Shown here: in pieces, positions 47,401-58,189 of the stretch
Numbering within the stretch: the first letter of the stretch is position 1
Layout: the number at the start of each line of letters is the position of its first letter
Source of the DNA: Owenia fusiformis
Taxonomy: Eukaryota; Annelida; Polychaeta; Sabellida; Oweniidae
DNA: 64,000 nt
NCBI GenBank assembly: GCA_903813345.2
Contig: CAIIXF020000007.1
Span: 38,300,671 to 38,364,670 of the forward strand
Reading direction: 5' to 3'
The notes under the pieces: model-generated
What the model was told of the DNA's origin: nothing
The model's input: only the letters and a program-made list of their open reading frames with translations
Database searches by the model: none
Made by a program: the position numbers and the translations under genes

Positions 47401-48944
47401 CACCACTAGCCATAAGTTAGATGCATACATATGCTATCAATATGTATAGTTATTATTGAATTTTTCATTTTTGTCACTAAAACAACTTCATACACTTGTT
47501 AAAGTGTCAGTTGATGTATAATTTATGTATCATAGTTTGACAATAAAGTATGTAACTAACTAAAACGTCGGGCTTACGTTGACTTGCGTCTGCCGTAGTG
47601 TTTTGATGGATTACTACTTTACTAGTATGTATTTAGAAACAGCTTTTCAGGTCAGGTTTAATTGCTGTCATATCTTCGCCGTGAACAAAACGCAATAGTT
47701 ATACTGTTTAATGTTTAATGTTAACAGCAACATATATTACAAAAAATAAGTCAAACAGTTTTAAACATTAAACAGTTTTATTTGATACTATATCCTCAGT
47801 ACTATAAATAGCATTTATAAATTGTATTAATGTAAATAAATTAAACATGTATTAACAGAAATTCAAAATTCGCCGAGCGGCTGCCATGGGAAATGTGACT
47901 GCAAAAGTATCCGACCGCGGAAATTCTACGGCGGGTGTAGAAATGTTACTAACTGCATAAATGATAGACCGCACAGTCGCCGTTGGAAATGTGACTGGGG
48001 TATTAGTCTTATCTCACCTTTACTCTCATTGCATTCAGGTTTGAAGTTTATTTTTTCATCGGACTTTCCTATTTCTTCTTTGTTTTTGTTAACACATATC
48101 TCCAGCAATTTCTTCAATTGCGAAATACCTTAAGTACAAATAAAACTGCTAGAAATGGCGATACTTTGATACTGAATAAGTATAAATTGTGTGTGCGTCC
48201 TACATAGGTTCTAATAAAAAATGATTTGGAATAAACTATCACTATCTTGAATATGTAATACGACAACGTAACAAGCACCACATACCTTCGTCAGGTAAAA
48301 CGTTTTTAAGTAAAGTGGAAGGCGTGTCTTCATTATTGTGTTTTTTACTGGGCCCCAGCATAAGTTCATATCCTTGCAGAAGTTTTAACAATATGTTGCC
48401 ACCTAAAACATAAAACACTATGACTCGGCGCCTGTATCATTTTTTGTAACATGGGACTTACAGAAAAGAATATTGGAATTGATGAATGGATGAATAATAG
48501 TCTCATAAGGCAAAAATCCAATTACATTTGTTTAATAAATATGACCAAAATGCAATTTACGTGATTCACTTGTAGCGTCTTTCTTCTTATTGAGGTGATC
48601 TCGAGTAGCATGAGCTCCATATTTGTACAAGCCATTTTTGTAGACGACACTATGTCTTTCCAGTTCACGACTTGCCACTTGGACGACTTTTTCAATAAAT
48701 ATATCTGGTACCTTATGTATATTCTTTATTGTGCTATCTACAATCTGACTTATCAGATGTGTTATTTTATCTGAATCCTCTTCGGACAATTGCGAGAATG
48801 GTAGAGCCAGGAATCTTGCTATGTTTCTTATCAGACCTAACATTATGACAGGCTTGTCAGCTGCTGACGTTAATTTATCTGATATACGTTCATGTTCATC
48901 TCTCAGCTGTTCTCTGGAATCTTCATCACCTGTTTGCCCACTCT
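41440..48944 (-). CDS. Nucleotidyltransferase-TPR gene, upstream exons (5' end outside or unseen)
   Basis: Three further exons plus the start of the main exon can be joined, all in phase 1: 48944-48561 (acceptor ATTGTTGCAG, donor GTAAAT), 48402-48286 (acceptor ATGTTTTAG, donor GTATGTG), 48128-48018 (acceptor GTACTTAAG, donor GTGAGATAAG) and from 41701 (acceptor TGTGTTTTCAG). They encode a helical region (about 128, 39 and 37 residues, then a stretch containing EEGWHFNYATALYNAALQR). The first exon opens with an acceptor, so more 5' sequence exists that I could not find. The 41701 exon reaches a TAG at about 41430 while the main frame is blocked by TGA just upstream of 41464; the two frames overlap by about 30 bp. 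Either a frameshift or a 95-bp intron (GTGAAC..AAGCAAG, weak acceptor) links them. Confidence 0.7.
41736..41955. mobile_element. MITE, TIR CAGGCCCGTAGCC, 5-bp TSD, copy 2, beside a splice acceptor
   Basis: Starts CAGGCCCGTAGCCAGG and ends CTGGCTACGGGCCTG, flanked by TCAAA on both sides (41731-41735 and 41956-41960). The interior has long poly-G and poly-C runs, then AATCATGCAGTTTTTCACCA and paired GTGAACCCCCCC blocks as in the copy at 21436. It lies within 33 bp of the acceptor of the exon starting at 41701 in the TPR gene, in the usual branch-point zone. Confidence 0.9.
42780..43825. mobile_element. ~1.05-kb TIR element rich in GATATC words
   Basis: Arms of about 150 bp: left TTTGCTAAAATATGATATCT then GATCCACATATCAAATATAT and GATATTCGATCTATATCCTT; right is the reverse, near 43695-43795. 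Ends carry ATCGAATATCACTTT-type words in several orientations. The core repeats CTCATGGATAT.AATG phrases (43452-43680). No transposase. It lies in the large intron of the TPR gene. Confidence 0.7.
43830..45560. other. Large intron of the TPR gene, no further feature assigned
   Basis: A TTTTTTCAAAT-rich tract (43830-43950), several ACGTACACGTACA words (44080-44190) and open stretches on the minus strand at 44342-44940 with no recognised domain. No splice-supported exon was found. Confidence 0.4.
45564..48004. mobile_element. MITE (CCCAGTCACATTTGTCGTACGG) split by a retrotransposon
   Basis: Left end ACCCAGTCACATTTGTCGTACG and right end GGAAATGTGACTGGGGT are inverted. The left about 200 bp and right about 430 bp match the uninterrupted relative at 53511-54057 (ACAGGCCGCAGGGTAG, AGTTATAATATTTG; GACCGCA..CCGT). 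The middle, about 45790-47565, is a non-LTR element absent from that relative. The right end sits 8 bp from the splice donor of the exon ending at 48018. A 23-bp tandem duplication (CCGCAGAAAGGTCCAACGGTGG) is at 45742-45788. Confidence 0.8.
45790..47565 (+). pseudogene. Non-LTR retrotransposon reverse transcriptase, 5'-truncated and frameshifted
   Basis: Reverse transcriptase of the jockey/CR1/L2-like group, from about the N-terminal RT motifs to the 3' end. Seen in order over three frames: the NYRPISVLP region near 46000, QYGFQK and LDLSKAFDTINH (46110-46250), MPQGSVLGPTLF (from 46381), the FADD catalytic box (about 46472), NKLSINYSKTKF, and FLGV. The C-terminal region has IYNSLIYSHINYCNLIWG. 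Frame changes occur near 46010 and 46340-46380, so it is dead. No endonuclease domain is present, so the copy is truncated. The 3' end has ACAATAAAGTATGTAACTAA with TAAC-like tail units. It is inserted in a MITE within a TPR-gene intron, antisense to that gene. Confidence 0.88.
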
Positions 48945-48949
48945 CTGCA

Positions 48950-51705
48950 ACAATATAATTGAAAACAAAATTAAAGAGAGGCTCAGATCAAGCGAGCTGC
49001 CTAACAATTTTTTTAGAATATCTCTGGCTCGTGTCATTCCCTTTCATGTCTATTTTCTAAAAATACCCAAAATGCACACTTTATGTATAGAATTCTAATA
49101 AAACGAACTTTTATATTTCGTGGCCTCATTAAACCGTTATTTCGTTTGGAATGGCCTTAAAGCCTGGTCTGCGAAACACACATTTAAATAAGGGATTGGC
49201 GCACCCGGATCTGACTGTACTACCTGTTCACTGTCGTATAAATTATGAATGTAGTTTCGCAAAGGTGTCAACGGAAACAAACAGTGAACCCCGCTTTGCT
49301 GAACCCAGTTTCCAGGGTTCACCTCGCATGCCTTCGATTCTTTCTCGGGGTTTGGGCCCTAATTTTCTTCCGCACAAGCGCGGAAATATATTGGACCCCT
49401 CCCTTATTTTCGGGCTCATCCTGGTGTCTCGTTAATAACACCCTTGTTATTACAATGCGAAGTCGTGACTGAAGCATGCTAAAAATTGTATGTATGGATG
49501 GGGGTGCCCCCTTACCAAAAACAGGGCCATGTTTACCTTTATACTCAACCGGCCAAGTATTAACAGTACAAAAGGGAGAACTAATCCACCAGCTCCATAA
49601 TTCCACACGTTCACGTACACGTTTATCCTTAACCTCCCTTTCATTTATTTATTTAGAACTATGCCTTTGTACCAGCGATAGACTTGCACAGGTGTGTCCT
49701 TGTAGCTACAAAAAGCGAATTTGTTTTAGCAGTCCTAGCTCGACATATTATAAAAATATCTACAACATGGTACGGTATTCTTAGTAGATTGTTCAATTTG
49801 GAATTTCGAAGCTTAGCTTAACATCAGCTTTCTAACAAAGATCGTCAAAAAAGGATTTTATCAAAGTCTTCCATGCAAATGAAGATGCGAATTCACATTA
49901 ACAAATTAAGAAAAGATCCACACTATGATATCAAAAGGTTAAAAGCGCAAAATGTGTGGATATGTTTTCCTTAATAATGTGTGAGGAGGCCTTTAAGCCA
50001 ATTTTCGAGAACGTAGTGAGAACAAGTTCGGTGTAGAGGGGAGGGGGATATCTCCCACATTGGTCTCTCTTTTACAAACGGGTGAAGGTAAACGGGTGTA
50101 TACACCGGCAGACGAAATGGTTGAAATGGAGGCAAAACGGCCGATCGAATTATTCGAAATGGTTGAAATGAAAATGATTAATGGAATTAAAAGTAGGTCA
50201 GGCAAATTGATTGAAATGCTTGAAACGGCGAAACTACAATCGCAAGTAGCGAAACAGTAATTTGAAACGAAACACGTGTATATTCGTTTTTCTTTTCAAT
50301 CGTATTGCCCATTTGTTCATAAATTGGTTGTGATTGAAAAGCTTGAAATGGCGAAACTGGTGCAAGCGGAAACACTTCAATTTCCTTTCCGAAGACGTAG
50401 ACGTATGTTTGAAATGCTCGAAATGATGTCCTCACCGGGTATTGTGATATCATGTTACCATAGCAACCACATAACTCTACCCAACTTACATAATTTTTCT
50501 CGAAACTTTGCAATTTTATTACAATACATAAAGGTACATTATGTAACATTTTTAAAGACAATTGTTGCATATTTAACAAAACACCAGCACCAGTCTTATT
50601 ACTTTTGGAACGCCCTGTATGTCACCATTTCTGGCAATGTCTGGAGGTGGTAAAAAAACTAAAATAAATCTGATATACACATAATCAAAAGTGAATCATC
50701 TATTAATACATCACTCTCATTTTAATAATGACAATTCTAGATTTTGATTTATATCTAAAGTGTTCAATTCAACAGGTGAATTTGAATTTGTGAAATGCAA
50801 CCTGTGTAAGGGTACGTTATCTTATAAAAGGAAAATGATATTCTATATACGTTGCCCTAGTCATTTCACAGTTCCAGATGTTATTTTGTGGAGCCCATGT
50901 CTTGCCACATCACACGTGGAAATGACTTTGACAAACCTGCAAAAAGTAAAATCGTGGACATCTTTCTTTCGGTTCATGGACTCTAAAATAACAAGAATTT
51001 GCATTGTCTGGTGCCTAAAATTGGTTATTTTGAATGCCGCCTCTTGTATTTTTCATCTGCCTCATGTACACAAAGTTACTGAAACCACTGCTATTTGAAC
51101 ACCCTGTACATAATATATAAATATTTATCGGGCGCCTCTGTATCATAAACATCACTGCAACTTTAAAACGTTTATTAAGTTTTCAACTCTGAGTCTGCAA
51201 AGGAAAATTACATTGTAAATTATTTGACTTAGTTGTAAAATAAAGTTTGAACTGCTAAAAGATCTTAAATTATCCGACTGTGTAATTTATTTAATCCCTG
51301 CAACAACATCTAGCATTTTTGTATTATTGATTGATAGTCTATCATATTGAAAGGTCCACGTGCAGTAATGCAAGTGATTTAATTTTAGACAGTCATTTCT
51401 TTCACCATGAGTAATCTCTGGGCATAAACACAGTGTTTTTTATAAAAATAATATGTTTTCTTTTTCACTCTTTCAAAGTTTCCCTTGTTTAGTAAACTGC
51501 TGAATAAGACTTGGCTTTACAAATTCGCTTTTTGTATATTTTGTTTTTATAAACTGGTGATAAACTACTCTGTATTGAAAATTACCCTCATAATGACAAA
51601 ACTGCAATGTGTGCTATGTTGCATCCCGTATTACAAACTCTGTATTACAGATAAAACCATATGTTTGCACATTAACGTGTAACATATTGTTTAAATATCC
51701 TTGAT
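48950..51705. other. No assigned gene; repeat-like fragments
   Basis: Several moderate open frames exist on both strands (for example 49151-49435, 50276-50653, 50760-51098), but none has a recognisable domain, splice context or codon bias. GGTTGAAATG/GCTTGAAATG words recur at 50118-50420, and two copies of the element-end word GAACGCCCTGTA / GAACACCCTGTA lie at 50609 and 51096, suggesting degraded TA-type DNA elements. Upstream exons of the TPR gene may lie here or beyond, but I could not identify them. Confidence 0.4.
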
Positions 51706-51710
51706 AAGTG

Positions 51711-52318
51711 TTACGCGGTAAACACGATACAAAAATATGTCATATTCCGCAACGAATATGGCATATTCGCTTGCGGTGTATGACAGATTCACCTGCGGTA
51801 TATGGCATACACACTAACCAATGAGAACGTGATACGGAAGTACGCAATTGTCAATATCATCGATTGAAAGAACAAGCAAAACGTTATAAATTATTACAAT
51901 GATTACTGAATCAACAGTACTGTGTATCGAATATATTAATTTAGCAGAAGTATCAGTCACCAATCTCGCGTAATAAACTTACTCAATCAATCAAGGATTC
52001 ATATATTAGTATTCGACGCACTAACAATATTGGTAATCCAGCGTAGTTTTACATTTAGAGTCGATTCTCGCAACCAATCAAATCAAGGCTTTCTGTATCA
52101 CGTTTTCACCTGCGGTATATGGCATATTCACCTGCGGTATATGGCATATTCCGCAGGTGAGTATCGGGTATTCACTGAAATCAATGTATCGCATATTCAC
52201 TGCCGAATATCGCATACTCACCTGCGGAATATGCCATATACCGCAGGTGAGTATGGCATATTCACCCGTATCACAAATACCGCGCAACCATGAATGTATG
52301 CCATATACCGCGTAACAA
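51711..52318. mobile_element. TIR element with palindromic CCTGCGGTATATGGCATATTC array
   Basis: The ends GTTACGCGGTA and TACCGCGTAAC are inverted. The word TATGGCATATTC with CACCTGCGG repeats at 51755-51815 and 52105-52270, in both orientations, so the right half is a dense palindrome. Open frames across it (52030-52293 and 52078-52287) reflect the repeat only. No transposase; superfamily not identified. Confidence 0.75.
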
Positions 52319-52319
52319 T

Positions 52320-53505
52320 AAGATTAACTGTATCATTTGTCCTCACCTCGCAACGCTGACGCTACGTCAGTGTGGAAGAAATTCAAGGATTCGTTTTCGC
52401 TAAGATATTTTATTTCTCGATTTAAACCTATTTATAAGTTAAGTTGTGGATTATAATTTGGCTCAAAAGTAAATAAGAGAATGTGCCTGCGGTTTGGTAA
52501 GTTGTCGAAGACGCAATTCACATATTGAGTCCATCGCCCTTTGATACGTTGACATAAGATCGATGTTAAGTTGACAAATTTGTGATTTTGAACCATTTTA
52601 ACATATATTGGGTAGGAATCGTCTAAATACATACCTTACAGACACATTATAACATACAATCGACAAATTGGTTAACAACATCATTTTTCAGGCTTTAGAG
52701 TCGATTATATGGTTTACCTTCTCTGATGATTCTATTTTCAAACTATGTATGCAGGTCCATTCAATTCAAAGTCGTCAATTGAACCTTGAAAAGACATATT
52801 TAGACTGAGGATTGAAAAGTGTTCACGACAACTTTCAGCTCATCTTTATTACGATAGACCGGAAGTGAATGTTCGAGTCGAATAAAATAATGGTGAAGTC
52901 AAACATTACAAGTAGAAATCATAGTAAGCATTTGAAGATCATCAAGAAGCATTTAAAATCAAATCCACGGCAAAATTTGAAATAATCAAAATGTTCCACA
53001 CGGACCTCAGGGAAAACACTTCCGGTTATATAATCAATGATTTTATCGGTCAAAAAATATTGCATGATTTTTTTCGTTATCTGCTGAAATAAAGTATGTA
53101 GACTGGTGTTGATTGTTAAATTACAAAAAAGGTAGGGTAAAGAAAATTGTCAAAGTCGTTTGATCTTGTCCTAGAAACCATATTTTGTTATTTTTATCGC
53201 ATAGAATTTCGTTAACTATTTCAGAGAGTCCTGGAATTCAGCCAAAATTCAAAGAACTTGTTCCATTACGCTGAACAAAAATGCCTTTTTGTTGCTACAT
53301 TATTCTAGTATACAGAGGTCATCTTTTTAGCGGCGTTTGGGTCCCCAGCTGTGAGAATCGGCCCTATTGCCTGGTTCACATTTGCTCCGATCTTTCAAAT
53401 AATTAATTTTGACTTCATATTGGATGAAATCCATAGCATACCGTTTCTGGTATGAATATTTTATTGTATATTAGGTCATGCGTCTGAGAAAAAAAGCATG
53501 TATAT
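52320..53505. other. Spacer, no gene seen
   Basis: No recognisable coding sequence, RNA or strong repeat in this AT-rich interval. Confidence 0.5.
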
Positions 53506-53510
53506 AGTTG

Positions 53511-54057
53511 ACACCCCAGTCACATTTGTCGTACGGAGGCCGTGTGTCGACTGCAGATTAATTAAATCTACGCTCGCCTTACGGCCTCCGTACGGCGTAT
53601 CCAGTTTTTTACAGGCCGCAGGGTAGCTGTAGAAATTATAACTCGGAGTTATAATATTTGCTCAGTTCTGCGGTTGACTGTAGGGTTTGATGGGTAATGT
53701 ACCTCTGAAAACAGTTTTTAAATCAGTTTTCGGTCATATATTTGCTGTTAACACAACACAATACGTATACTGTTTGATGTGAGGTCACTGATACCACAGC
53801 AACTTATATTTTACTTGCACTTTTTATTCGATATTATATCCTAACACTTCAAACAACATTTATAAATTGTACTGATGTAGATAAAATAAAAAGAAGAATC
53901 AACGTTAATCAACAGAAATTGAAAAACTCGCCGTGCAGCTGCCGTAGGAAATGTGACTGCAAAAGTATCTGACCGCATTCTACGGCGGGCGTAGAAATGT
54001 TACTGACCGCAGAAATGATAGACCGCACGGCTGCCGTAGGAAACGTGACTAGGGTGT
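53511..54057. mobile_element. MITE of the CCCAGTCACATTTG family, intact copy
   Basis: Ends ACACCCCAGTCACATTTG and (reverse of) ACACCCTAGTCACGTTT are inverted, and the next bases TCGTACGGAGGCC / CCTACGGCAGCC continue the similarity. The interior matches both flanks of the interrupted copy at 45564-48004. No protein. Confidence 0.8.
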
Positions 54058-54059
54058 TA

Positions 54060-55390
54060 GCATAGCAGAGCATAGTTTTGATAATAACACTTTGTTTAAA
54101 CGCTCTAGAAAACGTTAAACAGGTCAACATAGTAGCCGGTACAGGTCATTAGTTCATAGCGAAAAATTCATTATAAGTGAATCTAAGAAGAGCTGATTTG
54201 CTGCATTTTCTTGTTGATGAATTCTGATCCACACGTGATCAACGACATAAAGAACAACATGGCACTCAAGTTGAAAATTCAACCTATCATAATCGAAAGC
54301 ATTAATCAAGTAATAAAAATTCATATAGAGGTAAAAGTATATACATGTAAGTCGCATAATAAAGAGCTATTGCAATCGGGACGAGAGGAACACAAAAGAA
54401 CGAGCAAATTCGATTGAAGTTCATATACGGATCGGTGATTCAACATCCGAATAGCAAAGTAAGTGCATTAATAGATATGTCATTATAACATCTAATTCCT
54501 GAATTTTATTTTATCTTATTCGGAGTCAGTGATATAAAAATGTCATAGCGTTCCCTCTGTAGATTTTATAAGGAGACCATGAGAAATACTCTGTAGAGAG
54601 AATTTGCTTTCTTATTGGTTTAAATACGCTCCCAGTACTTTTATCAGAAAAATTAAAAATTAATAATAATAGGCCTAGTGTCATTAGAGAGATTTCGCAT
54701 ATTGCCTAGGTCACATTTGCTCCGATCCATCGGTTGGCGCCGGGCCGATTGAGTGTTTTGTTCAATATTGTATTCTAATGCATTTTATAACTAATAATCA
54801 TCACTGACAGAACGCAGACAATAACTGCATACAACTGTATATGGAACCCACATATATGCAGCTGCATATAACAGACATCCACGGAGAATACTGACTGAAT
54901 ATACGGGTACTGTCATTCGGTATATTTGCTTATATTCATACATACTTTGCATATTTGCTGTTTACGTGTTATTATATGCAGCGCAGAAACTGCATATACC
55001 TGCTTATTTGGGATAGACAAATATAAGCAGTTGAGTGTACTAGATATAATATAGAAATTTAAACTGATTATATTTGCATATGATCTGCATATATACCATT
55101 TTTCATGAGAATTTTTCATAAGTAATATGCAGCATGTGATTATACTGAGGCATGCACGAAAATACAAACTAACTACATTAGCATATATGGAGTCAAGATC
55201 GGTACATTTGACATTCCTTGATGACCATATGCAGCACAAGAAATGCATATTCTTGCTTATTTAGGAGGACTGGTAGACGCTGTTTTGTGAATTGGGCATC
55301 GACTCAGGTATAAACGGGATTAAAACTGAGTATACACGTTAACACAAGTTATGTATAGGATTTACTAGCATCTGTTAATGTCAATTGAAA
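54060..55390. other. Spacer with ATATGCAG-rich duplicated segment
   Basis: No gene assigned. From about 54820 to 55265 the words ATATGCAG, GCATAT and TGCTTATTT recur; ATATGCAGCGCAGAAACTGC (54974) is repeated in diverged form as ATATGCAGCACAAGAAATGC near 55229, giving a duplication of about 255 bp. Confidence 0.5.
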
Positions 55391-55393
55391 TAC

Positions 55394-56283
55394 AGGGTGT
55401 CTCAAAAATGTACCCAAAAGTATATCAAGAGCACAGATAAACCAATCAATATTTTCAGACATTTTTTGCATGGTCATGTAGCCAAAACATGAAAGTTTTT
55501 CTCCCCAATACAAAATGTTTATTTCAGTTTTGTCTTTTTGATGCTTTAACCCTTTATCTTTTACACCACATAATCAATGTAGCTTCATATTTCGATGACA
55601 GCCTGTATCCTTACTGCTACATTGTTCATCACATTTGATAATAATTCCGGTGGAATGTTTTGGATTCCTCTTTGGATGTTGCCCTTAAGTTGTTCTAGGT
55701 CTTTTTGCTTGGAATGAGTATTAAAACACTCCTTCAAATAGCCACAGAGAAAGATGTTTGAGATAATCAGGTCAATTCTCGGCAAATGATATCCAAATGA
55801 AAATACAGTGGTCTCAAATTGATACACAAACAAAATCTACACTAGAATCCCAAGCAATGCAGTTTCTTGAACCTCTGACCTCTCTGTACAAGGGGGCTAT
55901 AAGACATTGTGAGGGTCTTCCTATTCACCATATTTGACGGCCCATACTTTTTTCTCTGAGGCTATTTGAAGGACCATTTTAATGCTAAATCCAAGCTAAG
56001 AGACCTAGAACAACTTAAGACCAGCATCCGAACAGAAATCAAAACATTCCACCAGATATATCAACTGTGATGAACAATGTAATAGTAAGGATGCAGACTG
56101 TCATCGAAATATTAGGTAACATTGAATATGTGGTGTGAAAGGTAACGGGTTAAAGTATCAAAAAGGCAAAACTGAATTAAAAACTGAGAAAAAATGTTCA
56201 TCTTTTATCTACAAGGTCATGCCAAAAATGTCTGAAAAATTAATTGGTTTGCTATGGCGTTGATATACTTTTATAGACACCCT
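55394..56283. mobile_element. Palindromic mariner-type element with two inverted transposase ends
   Basis: Ends CAGGGTGTCTCAAAAATGTA (after TA) and, inverted, TATAGACACCCTATA. Inner inverted pairs continue for more than 150 bp: ATTTTCAGACATTTTTTGCA with TGCCAAAAATGTCTGAAAA. Both halves encode the same C-terminal mariner/Tc1-like transposase region, in opposite directions: minus strand 55585-55833, with FLCGYLKE and NIPPELLSNVMNNV, and plus strand 55950-56110, with a matching decayed copy. The element is therefore a head-to-head fusion of two 3' ends that has lost the 5' half of the gene. Confidence 0.75.
55585..55833 (-). pseudogene. Tc1/mariner-superfamily transposase C-terminal fragment
   Basis: Residues read FLCGYLKECF, then DLEQLKGNIQRGIQNIPPEL and NVMNNVAVRIQ, a pattern I recognise from the C terminus of mariner-like transposases annotated in many invertebrates (DFFLWGYLK, then an LK..I...I..IP...L..V helix). 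The catalytic region before it is degraded (LPRIDLIISNIFL). Inactive. Confidence 0.6.
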
Positions 56284-56663
56284 ATATATGCAAATTCCTA
56301 TACATGAGCATTTGAGTGTTGTAGCTATAGGTTTCGTTTACTGTACTTGTTGTTTGGGGTAAGATATTTATAGATTAGAAAAATTGCACATAAACAGCTT
56401 TTACGTTTTTTGTAATTTATTTTAAATTTCTTTGGATGTCTATGTACAAAGTAGGCCAACGAAACGACCTCTACAAGTAATAACTCCAAATAGATAAACT
56501 AAAATGTATATAAATCAGTAAACGAAAATCATTTTCAAAAACAATGATATGATGTTCAATACTAAAAAAACATGATGACACATTTTGATGGACATTAATA
56601 GGAATGATACTGATGGGAAATATGACGTTCCCCATCATATTGAAAAAGTAAAAATTCATAATA

Positions 56664-57712
56664 CTTGGGTGCATCAAAAAGTTTTGCAATTTTGACAATA
56701 TCTCAAGTTCTACATTTAGCTTTGCTTTGAAATTTGGCACAATTATAGATCATATATCTATACATAATGTGTCATGACTTGGTTGCTCATCTGTGATTGG
56801 TTAAAAAATGGTTGCTATGGTAACGGGACCCGAGGGTACTCGGTTCCACCTAGAATATGTTAATTTTAAATTCTATTATATTCTGTTATTATTATGATTC
56901 AGTCACCAAAATTACAGGTTTGTGTGTTTTTTCATTCCCCTTTTTCTATTTCTTATTGTTCTAATGACACAACCCAAGACTTATGACATATGGATTTACA
57001 TTATGATGTAGATTGTGGGGAGAACTTGTGAATTCTGGCAACCATTTTGTTTCAAGTATATTTTTGGCTACAAACCCCACTTCCATGGACAACGCAAGGC
57101 CCCATACAAGTAGGGTGGCAATGGATGCTCTAGAGGACCTGGATTGGGAGCGTGTACCGCAGGCAGCTTACTCCCCAGACACATCACCATGTGACTTCTT
57201 CTTGTTCAGTCATATGAAGACGGGATTGAGGGGCATGCGCTTTGAAACCCAGAAGGAACTTGCCGCAGCCGTGAGGAAGCGATTGGCTGTTTTATCAGCA
57301 GGGGGATTTCAGGCTGTCTTCAGAGACTGGGTCCACAGACATCAACAATGTTTGGCAGCTGGGGGCAATTATTTTGAATAATTTGAGAACAATGTTTGCA
57401 TAAATTGATAATAGGAATTTGAGAAGAATTTTTTAATATGCAGAAAATTGTTAATATGAGACTAAACAAGGTGTTGGCAAATTGATGTCATTTATTCTGT
57501 TTATTGCGTAATAATAAATTTGCATGGAACCATGAGGTCGCATCTTATGTTGCTATGACAACCATATTTTCTTAAAAAATGAAGATCCGGTCTCCACATT
57601 TTACAGGTATGTCCAAAAATGTATGATCACTATATGTGCCAAATCTGATGACATAACTCAATATAGTTATAGCGATAGAGTCAAAATTGCAAAACTTTTT
57701 GATGCACCCAAG
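56664..57712 (+). mobile_element. Mariner element, internally deleted, TA target site
   Basis: Ends CTTGGGTGCATCAAAAAGTT and its reverse GATGCACCCAAG, with TIRs of about 33 bp continuing into TTGCAATTTTGAC / GTCAAAATTGCAAA. TA borders both sides. The 1049-bp length and a surviving catalytic C-terminal transposase fragment indicate that the N-terminal half of the gene was deleted. Confidence 0.88.
57013..57381 (+). pseudogene. Mariner transposase, DD34D catalytic C-terminal part
   Basis: The frame contains DNARPHTS (from about 57087) and, further on, YSPDTSPCDFFLFSHMK; exactly 34 residues separate the second and third catalytic aspartates, the D34D spacing that defines true mariners. The C terminus (ELAAAVRKRL, DWVHRHQQCL, GGNYFE) ends in a normal stop at 57381. 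The N-terminal DNA-binding region and the first catalytic D are missing, so it is not active, but this part is undamaged and therefore fairly young. Confidence 0.85.
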
Positions 57713-57837
57713 TACATAAATACATTGTGACATCAGTAAAAACAAATACAAATAAAATTACATTACATTACATCCACGTATAATCAGTGCTTATTTGTGC
57801 TGTTCTACAAATAAAGAGGAGCAATACCTGAATATAC

Positions 57838-58188
57838 AGAGTGTTCCATATATGTAACGATTATTGTCTCTGTAATGTCTCTGTTTATATGTGCTGAGTA
57901 TTTTTGCTGATTACTGCACATTACAAGAGATTCTGACAGATAGACACTTCTTTAAAAGCAATATCCTCTATTTTATATAGTGGAACATCTCCAAAAAGTC
58001 AATTTGAGAAGAGATGGGTCTACAACATATGTACTATATATGAGCCTATTTTATTCTAGACAAACACATTTGGATCAACTAAACATGCTAAAATTCAAGA
58101 AAGTACAAATGGCATCCTTTTTACCTTTATTTATTACAGTCCGAGAAGATCTTTCTTGACGAAAAGCCCACATTATGAAACACCTTGT
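57838..58188. mobile_element. Short TA-flanked MITE
   Basis: Left end TACAGAGTGTTCCATATATG and right end CATTATGAAACACCTTGTA are inverted and imperfect. The TA borders and CAGAGTGTT-type termini resemble the mariner-like elements at 21682 and 55394. No coding capacity. Confidence 0.6.
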
Positions 58189-58189
58189 A

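Noticed and set aside
49151-49784. Several overlapping frames of 60-100 residues on both strands
   Set aside because: No recognised domain; overlapping frames in both directions indicate chance openness.
50276-51098. 125- and 112-residue plus-strand frames
   Set aside because: No recognisable domain, and both lie beside GAACxCCCTGTA transposon-end words; likely degraded element sequence.
52030-52293. Frame with repeated HLRYMAYSAGEY-like units
   Set aside because: It is a translation of the palindromic TATGGCATATTC array.
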